DNA from: Gammaproteobacteria bacterium
Lineage (GTDB): Bacteria; Pseudomonadota; Gammaproteobacteria; HK1
Reading direction: 5' to 3'
DNA: 33,249 bases
Assembly: GCA_018224385.1 (NCBI GenBank)
Contig: JAGTVB010000272.1
Coordinates: 1 to 33,249, forward strand
Below, in pieces: positions 9,722 to 17,018 of the stretch (the stretch's first letter is position 1; the number at the start of each line of letters is the position of its first letter). A program made the translations under genes and the position numbers. The notes beneath the pieces are model-generated. The model worked only from the letters and a program-made list of their open reading frames with translations, had not been told where the DNA came from and ran no database searches.

Positions 9722-9752
9722 TTAATCAATGCTTAAGTCATCCATTGATCAA
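9722..9752. repeat. Inverted repeat in AT-rich segment
   Basis: Arms TTAATCAATG (9722-9731) and CATTGATCAA (9743-9752) are complementary except for one position and flank 11 bases. They lie between DnaA-box cluster 2 and its single downstream box, in the most AT-rich part of this gap. They could be an operator or part of an unwinding region; no T-run follows, so a terminator is unlikely. Confidence 0.35.
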
Positions 9753-9817
9753 TAACTTACCAACAAGGCGAGAGCTGACAGAAATCGGTCTCGTGTCACA
9801 CACTTCTGGACTGGTCC

Positions 9818-9826
9818 TGTGCATAA
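9818..9826 (-). promoter_or_regulatory. Single DnaA box (TGTGCATAA)
   Basis: It has the same nine bases as the box at 368-376 and also shares the preceding CC. It starts 190 bases after the first box of cluster 2, compared with 206 bases in the other array. Confidence 0.55.
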
Positions 9827-9947
9827 CTCTGTCGTGAGTGTCACATTCGATATCACTCGACCCGGTTAGCCGCGCTGCCGAAACCGCCTTCAGATCAAGC
9901 CGCCCCGGTGCACAGCACCGCGCGCGCATCATCCTTATTACGGCACA

Positions 9948-10157
9948 ATGGATCCGTCTGAACATCCGGCACAGGCGCAAACAACAGCGCGCAGCTTTGG
10001 GCGACCCTATGACATCAGAGGCTACCTCATTGGCCGCGGGCGTGAATCGATTCACATCAAGGATATCGAACCGGGATCGTTGCCCCTCCTTCAGCAAAAA
10101 ACGCGCTCTTGGTGTGACTCAGTGGACAATAACCTGGCCGTCGAGGGATTAATCTAG
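9948..10157 (+). CDS. Small hypothetical protein
   Basis: This is a 69-residue frame in the same orientation as the next gene, ending 29 bases before it. The composition is protein-like, with a central segment GYLIGRGRESIHIKDIEPGS of mixed charged and hydrophobic residues. There is no clear ribosome binding site before the ATG, and I recognise no family. It has no signal peptide or membrane segment. It could be the first gene of a two-gene unit with the frame at 10187, or a chance ORF. Confidence 0.35.
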   Translation: MDPSEHPAQAQTTARSFGRPYDIRGYLIGRGRESIHIKDIEPGSLPLLQQKTRSWCDSVDNNLAVEGLI

Positions 10158-10186
10158 CAAGCCCGAGTAGCTTCTGGAGTGGGTGT

Positions 10187-10462
10187 ATGGCCGAAAAAAT
10201 CGTTGTCGTTACAGACCGGATCGCGTTTCACATTGACCCAGAAGGCGTGAGCGGAAAGACCTACGTTGTTTATCTCGACGAAACCATCACCACGCACGCG
10301 ATTACCTTCTTTCAGGATCAGAACATCCCTGTATACGATTGCCGCAACGAGAGCAGCATCTTAGCTGAAGTGCTGCGACGCGTGTCGGAGGTGGAATTCA
10401 CTAAATTCCAGGAGGAGCAGGAATCCCAGTCGCATTGGGGTGCGGAAACCCGGACTCATTGA
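10187..10462 (+). CDS. Small hypothetical protein
   Basis: This encodes a 91-residue soluble protein. ATG 10187 follows GGAG (10176-10179) at seven bases. The sequence begins with a strand-rich part (EKIVVVTDRIAFHIDP and KTYVVYLDETITTHAITFF) and ends in a charged helix rich in Glu and Gln (EFTKFQEEQESQ). The alternation of short hydrophobic strands and polar turns suggests a compact alpha/beta fold. I do not recognise the family. It stands between the second DnaA-box array and the convergent pyruvate kinase gene. It is likely a real gene because of the ribosome binding site and sequence character. Confidence 0.7.
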   Translation: MAEKIVVVTDRIAFHIDPEGVSGKTYVVYLDETITTHAITFFQDQNIPVYDCRNESSILAEVLRRVSEVEFTKFQEEQESQSHWGAETRTH

Positions 10463-10743
10463 GCGGGGGCCGACGGCGCCAGCAACCGGCTTGATAACGG
10501 CGCGAGGAATTAGCGGGCAATATGCTGTGAAGCATCATTGCGGCGCAAAACCGCTGGGATGAACACGCCGGCGGCCGGTGCAAAACGCGGGTTAGTCTGT
10601 GTGATGCTGGCCGCCGTGGTGGTCCGACAGCGCCCATTGAATGCGGCCCAACAGATCGAAGGTCATGAGACCATTGGGCTTCATTCCAGGGCGCCGCGCG
10701 AATCATGGGTTTTGCGATGGCCGCCCGCTCTAGGGATCTGAGC

Positions 10744-12153
10744 TTACTCCACGGTTTCCATCAGGATGGTATCGATGAGCCGACCGCCGAGATTTACCGG
10801 GGTTACCACAACGACGTTGTTGCCGCTGCCGATGCGGTTCTCTTTTTTCAGCAGGTCAACCGCATTTCGGGCATTCATTGCCGGATCTTCATTGAACTGA
10901 AGAAAATAGGGCTTTATTCCCCAATACAGAGTGAGTTGGTTCAGCAAGGACCCGTTGTCGGTAAATACATAAATCGGCGAGTGCAGCGGCCTCAGCCAGG
11001 CCGCATTGCGCGCCATGCGGCCGGTGTGGGTAAACACAATCAGTGCCTCGGCCTCCACCTCCTTGGTCAGTACGTTGGCCGATTTGACCAGCCGGGCGCC
11101 AAGGCTATCCATTTGCGCCATCTGCGCATAATTGGCGCCGCCGCTGCGTTCCACCCGACGGGCTATGCGGTCCATCATGTCGATGCACTTCAGGGGATAC
11201 TTGCCCACCGAGGTCTCTCCCGACAGCATTATCGCATCGGCTTGTTCGAAAACCGCGTTGGATACGTCGGTGATTTCGGCACGGGTGGGCGAGGGACTTT
11301 CGATCATCGACTCCAGCATGTGGGTCGCGACGATCACCGGTTTGCCCCTGATGATGCATGTCTTGACGATGCGGCGCTGGATAATCGGAAGTTCCTCATA
11401 GGCACACTCGATGCCGAGGTCGCCGCGCGCCACCATGATTCCGTCGGCATTCTCAATAATTTCCTCCAGGTTGCGAATGGCCTGCTGGTCCTCCAGCTTC
11501 GCAATCACTTTCTGCCGGGCGCGACGGTAATCCAGTATGCCCTTCAGCCTCAAGACATCCTCGGGCTCGCGGCAGAAGGACAGCGCGATGAAATCCACTC
11601 CAAGCTCGATGCCAAGGTCCACATCCTGAATATCCTTGTCGGTTAATGCCGGCATGCTGACACGCACGCCGGGGAGATTGATGTGGCGACGGCTACCGAG
11701 CGTTCCTTGGGTTATCACCTCACAGGTGATTCGATTCGGTCGCTTTTCGAGAACGGTGAGATGCAGGTTGCCATTATCGACCAGAACGGCATCGCCGACT
11801 CGGATGTCATTCACCAGATGGTCGTAGTTGACGGAAATTGACGGCAGACCCTCATAAACCTCGCCGCGTACAGTGAACGCGATGCGGTCGCCCGGCGCTA
11901 GATGGAGTGGTTCCAACAGGTCGCCCGTTCGTATCGCCGGACCCTGAAGGTCCATGAGGACACCCACACACCGCTGAGCGTTGACGCTGATTTCGCGAAT
12001 GCTCTGCACGATTTGCCGGACCTGATCCGGGTGCGCGTGGCTCATATTGATACGGGCAATGTCCATGCCCGCAGCGATCAAACGTTCGATCATCCCGGCA
12101 TCCATCGTTGCAGGTCCGATGGTCGCTATGATCTTGGTCTTCCTCGATTGCAT
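10744..12153 (-). CDS. pyk: Pyruvate kinase
   Basis: This encodes 469 residues, the usual length for bacterial pyruvate kinase, which converts phosphoenolpyruvate and ADP to pyruvate and ATP at the end of glycolysis. Substrate and K+ site residues are visible in ARINMSH (Arg34, Asn36, Ser38). The catalytic Lys219 and metal ligand Glu221 lie in IAKLED, followed by MVARGDLG with Asp245. The signature VIVATHMLESM has His where most enzymes have Gln. PTRAEITDVSNAV and MLSGETSVGKYP follow. The C-terminal regulatory domain (about 350-469) is complete. ATG 12153 has AAGGG four bases upstream. The gene stands alone; no other glycolytic gene is nearby. The assignment to PykA or PykF type is not settled by eye. 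Confidence 0.96.
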   Translation of the reverse strand: MQSRKTKIIATIGPATMDAGMIERLIAAGMDIARINMSHAHPDQVRQIVQSIREISVNAQRCVGVLMDLQGPAIRTGDLLEPLHLAPGDRIAFTVRGEVYEGLPSISVNYDHLVNDIRVGDAVLVDNGNLHLTVLEKRPNRITCEVITQGTLGSRRHINLPGVRVSMPALTDKDIQDVDLGIELGVDFIALSFCREPEDVLRLKGILDYRRARQKVIAKLEDQQAIRNLEEIIENADGIMVARGDLGIECAYEELPIIQRRIVKTCIIRGKPVIVATHMLESMIESPSPTRAEITDVSNAVFEQADAIMLSGETSVGKYPLKCIDMMDRIARRVERSGGANYAQMAQMDSLGARLVKSANVLTKEVEAEALIVFTHTGRMARNAAWLRPLHSPIYVFTDNGSLLNQLTLYWGIKPYFLQFNEDPAMNARNAVDLLKKENRIGSGNNVVVVTPVNLGGRLIDTILMETVE

Positions 12154-12325
12154 AATACCCTTGCCTTAGAAGCCGTGACTTATCATCATACACTGCCCGC
12201 GGGTGGGCCGAAGAGTTCTCTTTGGCCACCTACGTCGGATAGCCGCAGAACAGTCGCGATCGCTGTTACGACTAATGAGTCGCGCCCGCGGCCCGCGGCT
12301 AACGACACCCTGAAGGAGCGTGCAC

Positions 12326-12685
12326 ATGATCGTCGTCACCAATCGCATTCCGATTGCTTCTGGGCACGAAATCGATTTTGAGGACCGTTTCCGACATCGC
12401 GTTCATCTGGTGGACCAGGCTCCCGGGTTCATACGCAATGAGGTGCATCGACCGCGCCCCAAGAAGTTCGATCATGAAACCGGCACCTGGCGCGATGATA
12501 CGGACACCCAGGGCTACTACGAGGTGAAGACTTGGTGGCGATCGTTTGACGACTTCGTAGCATGGACCGAAAGCCCCGCTTTCGCCGAAGCGCACCGTAA
12601 CCGGCCACCCAAGGAAATGTTCGCCGGGCCGAACATACTTGAGGTTCACGAGATCTTTCTCAGCACGGAACATAAAGAGTACTGA
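12326..12685 (+). CDS. ABM/IsdG-like heme-degrading monooxygenase family protein
   Basis: This encodes a 119-residue protein of the antibiotic biosynthesis monooxygenase fold (PF03992, dimeric alpha/beta barrel). ATG 12326 lies seven bases after AAGGAG (12313-12318); a GTG two codons earlier is less well placed. Members of the IsdG/MhuD heme oxygenase branch use Asn, Trp and His. Candidates are present here at matching places: Asn6 in VVTNRI, Trp80 in FVAWTESPAF, and His90 in AEAHR. The segment YYEVKTWWRSFDDF is typical of the family. Heme breakdown is therefore a reasonable inference but not proven, because many ABM proteins have other roles. No heme uptake genes are nearby. Confidence 0.85.
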   Translation: MIVVTNRIPIASGHEIDFEDRFRHRVHLVDQAPGFIRNEVHRPRPKKFDHETGTWRDDTDTQGYYEVKTWWRSFDDFVAWTESPAFAEAHRNRPPKEMFAGPNILEVHEIFLSTEHKEY

Positions 12686-12693
12686 AACCGCCT

Positions 12694-12720
12694 AGCAGGC
12701 CACCGCAAGAGTGGCTTGCT
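12694..12720. terminator. Stem-loop between convergent genes
   Basis: Arms AGCAGGCCAC (12694-12703) and GTGGCTTGCT (12711-12720) pair over ten bases with one G-T pair, around a 7-base loop. It lies nine bases after the stop of the ABM gene and before the stop of the convergent SpmAB gene. There is no T-run on either side, so it is a weak or bidirectional terminator candidate only. Confidence 0.5.
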
Positions 12721-12753
12721 ATCTGCAACGATGCAAACGAACGGAACGCAACC

Positions 12754-14064
12754 CTAGCCGCCAAAAAGGTAAAAGCAGATGGCGACGGCCGCGATAATCC
12801 CAGCCAGATCCGCACTCAGCGCCGCCGCCACGGTATGCCGAACCCGCCTGATCTGCACCGCACCATAGTAGACCGCCAAAACGTAAAAGGTAGTCTCTGT
12901 TGATCCTTGTAAGGTGCTCACAAGATAACCGGTGTAGCTGTCCGGCCCAATCGCCGGATCTTGAATGATGGAGGCAAGAATTCCATAGGCACCGGAGCCG
13001 GAAAGGGGGCGCAGGATGGCCATTGGGAGGGCTTCTGCGGGCAGGCCGTAGGCCCCGGTGATGCTTCCCAAGGGCGCGATAATGAGGTCCATGGCGCCGC
13101 TGGCGCGAAACATTCCGACGGCAACGAGGATGGCGACTAGATAAGGAATGATCCGCAGTGCCACCTGAAAGCCTTCTCGTGCACCCTCCACGAATGCCTC
13201 ATAAACGGCGACGCCCCGCAGCAAACCGAACGCCAGCAGAGCAACGATCAAACCGGGCACGATCCAGGGCGCGATGGCCTGCCCATAAAGTATGGTGAGG
13301 GGGATAAGCGCGACGATGCCACCCAGCACAAGTACCGAGACCCAGGTGGGATAACCGTCGGCCGTTTGCGCATTCAGCGAAGCCTCGGTTGCTGCGACTT
13401 CGGCTGGCGCAGTGGCCGTGTTCGGCGGTTTCGCCGCGGCAGCGGCGGGGCTTGCCACCGAGAAACGCTGAAAGGTCTTCGCCGCCAGGATAGCAACAGT
13501 GGTCGAACAAATGGTCGCAAACAATGTTGTTGGCAGGATTCCCGCTGGATCCTCTGACCCGGCAGCCGCCCGCAGCGCGATGACGCCGGTGGGCAGTAAC
13601 GTCACGCTGGAGGTGTTAATCGCCAGGAACAGCGCCATGGCATTGCTCGCCGTCCCACGGTAAGGATTGAGCTTATCGAGTTCCTGCATCGCACGGATGC
13701 CGAAAGGCGTCGCGGCATTACCAAGTCCTAAGACGTTGGCCGACATGTTGAGGATCATCGCGCCCATCGCCGGGTGATCAGGCGGAACATCAGGGAAGAG
13801 CTTCACCATCAAGGGCCTCGTAGCCCGCGCGATGATGACTAACAAGCCACCGCTCTCAGCCACCTTCATGAGTCCCAGAAACAAAGCCATGACACCCACC
13901 AGGCCGATTGCCAAGGTTACGGCGCTGCCTGCCGCGTCGATGACGCTTTGGCTCAAGAGCGCCATCGGTGCCTGCGTTTCGTGGCTTTCCGCTGTCCAGA
14001 CCAGTTGCCGGTAGGCAGCCAGGGAGAAGGAAACGAAAACAAGCGAAAAAAAGATTCCGTTCAA
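12754..14064 (-). CDS. SpmA-SpmB fusion, nucleoside-recognition (Gate) membrane protein
   Basis: This encodes a 436-residue inner-membrane protein made of two halves that are separate proteins in Bacillus (SpmA and SpmB, spore maturation). Residues 1-200 are SpmA-like, with the hallmark NMSANVLGLGNAATPFG (106-122). Residues 202-240 form an Ala/Pro-rich linker, and 240-436 are SpmB-like, with LRPLSGSGAYG (351-361), GPDS and GSTETTFYVLAVYYGAV. Each half carries a Gate/nucleoside-recognition domain (PF07670). I chose TTG 14064 as start because AAGGA lies eight bases upstream and the protein then begins MNGIFFSLVF as expected for SpmA; upstream codons to 14130 do not look like membrane protein. 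Many non-sporulating Gram-negatives carry this fusion, where its transported substrate is unknown. Confidence 0.92.
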   Translation of the reverse strand: MNGIFFSLVFVSFSLAAYRQLVWTAESHETQAPMALLSQSVIDAAGSAVTLAIGLVGVMALFLGLMKVAESGGLLVIIARATRPLMVKLFPDVPPDHPAMGAMILNMSANVLGLGNAATPFGIRAMQELDKLNPYRGTASNAMALFLAINTSSVTLLPTGVIALRAAAGSEDPAGILPTTLFATICSTTVAILAAKTFQRFSVASPAAAAAKPPNTATAPAEVAATEASLNAQTADGYPTWVSVLVLGGIVALIPLTILYGQAIAPWIVPGLIVALLAFGLLRGVAVYEAFVEGAREGFQVALRIIPYLVAILVAVGMFRASGAMDLIIAPLGSITGAYGLPAEALPMAILRPLSGSGAYGILASIIQDPAIGPDSYTGYLVSTLQGSTETTFYVLAVYYGAVQIRRVRHTVAAALSADLAGIIAAVAICFYLFGG

Positions 14065-14202
14065 AGCGGGCGTCCTTGCATCCGTGGAAAGGCAACGGGG
14101 GAAGAGCCACGCATCGGTGCAAGCGCGCACCGAGGGAACGATTTTGCGAGCCAGGTCTCAGCCGGCGGCACCGGCGTTACGCTACGCTTTAGCTTGCATT
14201 AG

Positions 14203-14260
14203 GCCTCATCCCCCCTGAGGCGTTTAGCCCCCGCTTCCCCTCCCAAGCGGGGGCTTTTTT
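14203..14260 (+). terminator. Tandem hairpins with T-run, rho-independent terminator
   Basis: A small hairpin (GCCTCA 14203-14208 with TGAGGC 14216-14221) is followed by a strong one: arms GCCCCCGCTT (14227-14236) and AAGCGGGGGC (14245-14254) with an 8-base loop, then six T (14255-14260). The T-run works only for plus-strand transcripts, yet both flanking genes are on the minus strand. It may end an unannotated plus-strand RNA from about 14070-14200, or an antisense transcript. Confidence 0.8.
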
Positions 14261-14310
14261 ATGCGCGCTTATGCGCGAGACGCCGACCTCCGACCCTAGC
14301 CGGTTACGAC

Positions 14311-14598
14311 CTAGCGGGAAACGGGTTGAATGATGATCACGGGCCGCTGTGGAACGCCCCAAGGTCTTCCCCAGCCGGGATAACCCCATGGCCCGTAGCG
14401 ATGGTACGGATAACCCCAACCCCGCCTCCAGCCCGGATAGCCCCACGGTCCTCCCCAGCCAGACCCCCACCCCCAATTCTGCCCGACATTCATGCCAAAC
14501 ATGTTAAAACCCCACGGCTGAGCTTGAGCCGAATGCAGCGGAATCGCTGAAAGCATGACCAGCATGGCCGCCGCAAGTAGTCCCGTCATCTTCTTCAT
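14311..14598 (-). CDS. Secreted Gly/Trp/Pro/Tyr-repeat small protein
   Basis: This encodes a 95-residue protein. ATG 14598 is preceded by AGGAGAG ten bases upstream. Residues 1-26 are a classic signal peptide (Lys-Lys start, hydrophobic core, HSAQA end). The mature 69 residues are low complexity, with ten Trp and many Gly, Pro and Tyr. The octapeptide GPWGYPGW occurs twice perfectly (50-57 and 69-76), 19 residues apart, with a related GWGYPYHRY between. The tail is VPQRPVIIIQPVSR. Composition and signal peptide recall sulfur globule envelope proteins of purple sulfur bacteria and other aromatic-glycine-rich secreted proteins, but that likeness may be compositional only. It should be exported to the periplasm or surface. 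There is no operon partner. Confidence 0.8.
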   Translation of the reverse strand: MKKMTGLLAAAMLVMLSAIPLHSAQAQPWGFNMFGMNVGQNWGWGSGWGGPWGYPGWRRGWGYPYHRYGPWGYPGWGRPWGVPQRPVIIIQPVSR

Positions 14599-14915
14599 AT
14601 GAATTACTCTCCTACGATCGCATAACGAAGCCGCTTTCGTTCAAACACCCTTAGAGTCTAGCTTTTGTCTCGCTTTCAGGCCAGTTCCGGAGCGCGCGCC
14701 TTGGTTTGTCGTTGCTTTCAAAGGTATTGCCGAACTACCCGCCATCTGTTCCTGAGACGAGTGATCGGGCATAAGCCGACGTCGCTATCGCCGCCACCGG
14801 CGCCTGGCGACAAAGGCCCAACCGCAGTGGACCCGATCGTCTCGGGGTTGGGCTTCACCCAAGCGGGTGCCGGGTAGAATTGGGTGAGTTCCTGTTGAGC
14901 GCCGCGGCCGCCGCG
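14599..14915. other. Intergenic, nothing recognised
   Basis: This gap holds the upstream region of the Gly/Trp-repeat protein gene and the downstream region of the universal stress protein gene. I found no coding frame with family-like sequence and no clear promoter or terminator. Confidence 0.5.
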
Positions 14916-15422
14916 TCAATCACCCCAGCTGCTTCCTTCAAGCACCGGCACGATGAGTACGGGCTTTCGTGAAATCAAGGTAATTCGCTGCGCCGTGGAA
15001 CCGAGGAATAAGTGCCGCAGGGTAGAATGCCGGCCTCTTCCGGTGATGATAAGATCGGCCCCCAACACCTCCGCCTCCCGTGCAATGACCTCCGATGGGA
15101 CGCCCGGAATGACCTTGATAGCCTCAATGAAATCCAGTTGCTCCAGAGTCATGTTCATTTCTTCGGTGCAGAATCGCTCGAGCCTGCCGTGGATTTTATC
15201 GAGCACGTGCTGCGGCACGTCGTTACGCAATTGCTCCGTCATCGAAGCGGAAAGATAGGCCTCGACCATAAAACGGCTGGCATCGCTGAGAGGCTCTACC
15301 ACATGCAACAGCGTGAGCTTGGCGTTATGGGTCTTCGCCAGACTGACGGCAAACCGCAATACCGGTCGGGTGTCGTCGTGCAGATTAGTGGTGTACAGAA
15401 TCTTCTTGATTTCCGGTAACAT
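14916..15422 (-). CDS. Universal stress protein family (UspA) protein
   Basis: This encodes 168 residues, a single Usp domain (PF00582). ATG 15422 lies seven bases after AAGGGGAG. The N-terminal strand IKKILYTTNLHDD and the following helix (VLRFAVSLAKTHNAKLTLLHVV) are typical. The C-terminal ATP-loop region reads ITGRGRHSTLRHLFLGSTAQ. Compared with the G-2x-G-9x-G(S/T) consensus, the second Gly is replaced by Arg, so ATP binding is uncertain, while the final GS is kept. It is a cytoplasmic protein; Usp proteins are usually induced by starvation or stress. It is monocistronic as far as can be seen, with the orphan binding-protein gene lying 130 bases upstream on the same strand. Confidence 0.92.
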   Translation of the reverse strand: MLPEIKKILYTTNLHDDTRPVLRFAVSLAKTHNAKLTLLHVVEPLSDASRFMVEAYLSASMTEQLRNDVPQHVLDKIHGRLERFCTEEMNMTLEQLDFIEAIKVIPGVPSEVIAREAEVLGADLIITGRGRHSTLRHLFLGSTAQRITLISRKPVLIVPVLEGSSWGD

Positions 15423-15552
15423 GGATCGACTCCCCTTAAGAATCGAATAATGAGCACCGCTTCTTGCCGCTTGGAAGCTATAGAAAAAACGACTGAGCTG
15501 GTAATTGCGACGCGGCGCGACATTTGCTGAAACAGCTTCTCATCCGCGCGGC

Positions 15553-16749
15553 TCAGTGATGGGCGGAGGGAACCTTGGCAAGGTCCAACGGCCACACCAG
15601 CTGAAATTCGCCATCTCTGACCTGCAGCACTTGCGTGCGAACACTGTTCTGTCGCTCAAAGTCCTCGTAAGCATAAAACCTTACCGGACCAAAGGGCGTC
15701 ATCAACCGAGTCTTGGCAAGCGCTTCCCGAACGTCTGCTGGCCCGAGCGAGTCGGCCCGTTTCAACGCGTCCGCCGCCACCAGGGCAGCGGAGTAAGCCT
15801 CCGCCCCGTGATAGTCCGGCGCCACACCATAGGCCTCGAGGTAACGGTCGAAAAAGGTCTTGGCACCGGCATAAGGGAGTTGCTCAGACCAGAGGGTCAC
15901 CACCAACATTCCCTCCGCGTCATCCGCCGCTTCTGCGAGAAAGCGCGGATGCGTGAAGCCACCGGCGCCGCCGCTTATTTGCGCTGGGATGCGTAAATTT
16001 CGGATGGTTCGGACGAGTGCGATGCCATCGGATAGATAGGAGATCATGTAGATGATATCTGGAGACTCGGCTGTCAGCGGCGCCAACAAGGAACGCAACG
16101 CAAAGGGCGTGACTTGCGCGCTGGAGTAGCTGATGAGGTGCGTCATCTCGATGCCTGTTTTCCGCAGAAAGGTCATCATGGCCGCGGCCGCGCCGGTGCC
16201 GAACATACTGTCCTCGTACACGATGGCCATTGATTTGGGCTGCAGCTCCTTGATCAGAAAGTTCTCGAAGCCGGCGGTGTATTCGCTGACGGGCGGATTG
16301 AGCCGGTAGATATTGCGCCACCCCTTCTGGGTAATCTTGTCGGCGGCGGCGGTGGAGACCAGGAAGGGCACATCGCGCGCGTTGGCAGCCCGGGCCAAGG
16401 CATAGGTTGTATCGCTTTGATAACCACCGGTAAGCATGACGGCGCCGGCCCCCTCGATCAAGTCAACAACGACCTGTTCCGCCAATTTCGGATTGCTTCG
16501 ATCATCGCCATAGCTCAGTTGCAGCGGGCGGCCATTGATACCTCCGCCCTGGTTGATGGTTTCCAAGGCCAGCTCAAACGAATTCTTCATCATCAAGCCG
16601 AACGCCTGGTATTCCCCGGTCAATGGCAGGGGCACGCCGATCACTACGGGCTGGGCGCGTGCTACCGAGGGACCCGTCTGTGCCATGATTGCGGCGCTGG
16701 CCACTGCCAGTACCAAGCCGTAGAGCATGTTCTGCAGCCGTTTGCTCAT
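15553..16749 (-). CDS. ABC-type branched-chain amino acid (LivJ-like) binding protein, orphan
   Basis: This encodes a 398-residue periplasmic binding protein of the Peripla_BP_6 family. A signal peptide covers residues 1-32 (SKRLQNMLYGLVLAVASAA to ARA-Q). The mature part begins PVVIGVPLPLTGEYQAFG, the usual first strand and ligand loop. GGGINGRPLQLSYGDDRSNP, GGYQSDTTYALA and PFLVSTAAADKITQ follow, all typical of the family. ATG 16749 was chosen because Lys and Arg follow at once; ATG 16767 and GTG 16770 are alternatives, and none has a strong ribosome site. No permease or ATPase genes (livHMGF) are nearby, so it is either served by a distant transporter or acts as a sensor. The ligand is unknown: an amino acid, amide or short acid is likely. 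Repeat copy B starts 40 bases upstream. Confidence 0.92.
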   Translation of the reverse strand: MSKRLQNMLYGLVLAVASAAIMAQTGPSVARAQPVVIGVPLPLTGEYQAFGLMMKNSFELALETINQGGGINGRPLQLSYGDDRSNPKLAEQVVVDLIEGAGAVMLTGGYQSDTTYALARAANARDVPFLVSTAAADKITQKGWRNIYRLNPPVSEYTAGFENFLIKELQPKSMAIVYEDSMFGTGAAAAMMTFLRKTGIEMTHLISYSSAQVTPFALRSLLAPLTAESPDIIYMISYLSDGIALVRTIRNLRIPAQISGGAGGFTHPRFLAEAADDAEGMLVVTLWSEQLPYAGAKTFFDRYLEAYGVAPDYHGAEAYSAALVAADALKRADSLGPADVREALAKTRLMTPFGPVRFYAYEDFERQNSVRTQVLQVRDGEFQLVWPLDLAKVPSAHH

Positions 16750-16788
16750 GGTTGTATCTCTTTGCATCACCCTGCGGGTCCAAGAGAA

Positions 16789-16960
16789 TGTCTTAAAGCC
16801 TGCTGCGCTTGCCCTGGCGGCGGTGCGCGCTGGCTCGAAACCTCATGTACTCCCCGCTACACTTCGGTTGTTACTCGCCCCCTCCCCGGGGCTGTTCACC
16901 ACCGCTCCAGACGATGCTGTCACCACCGGGTACCTTGCGACTCCGGGGCTCGCAACGTCC
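16789..16960 (+). repeat. Dispersed intergenic repeat, copy B
   Basis: It shares its first 90 bases with copy A, including TGCGCTTGCCCT (16804-16815) and GCGCTGGCTCGAAACC (16827-16842). Its later half resembles copy C, with ACTCGCCCC at 16873-16881 and a similar order of GC-rich blocks after it. It lies between the SLC13 gene and the orphan binding-protein gene, so it may contain the promoter of the latter. The boundaries are approximate. Confidence 0.6.
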
Positions 16961-17018
16961 TTAAGCAAGCTTTTAGGCGGCGCGGGCATCGGCCTCACGC
17001 CGCCCCGGGTTTGCCTCG

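Noticed and set aside
10705-11646. 313-residue plus-strand ORF
   Set aside because: It is a shadow of the pyruvate kinase gene on the opposite strand.
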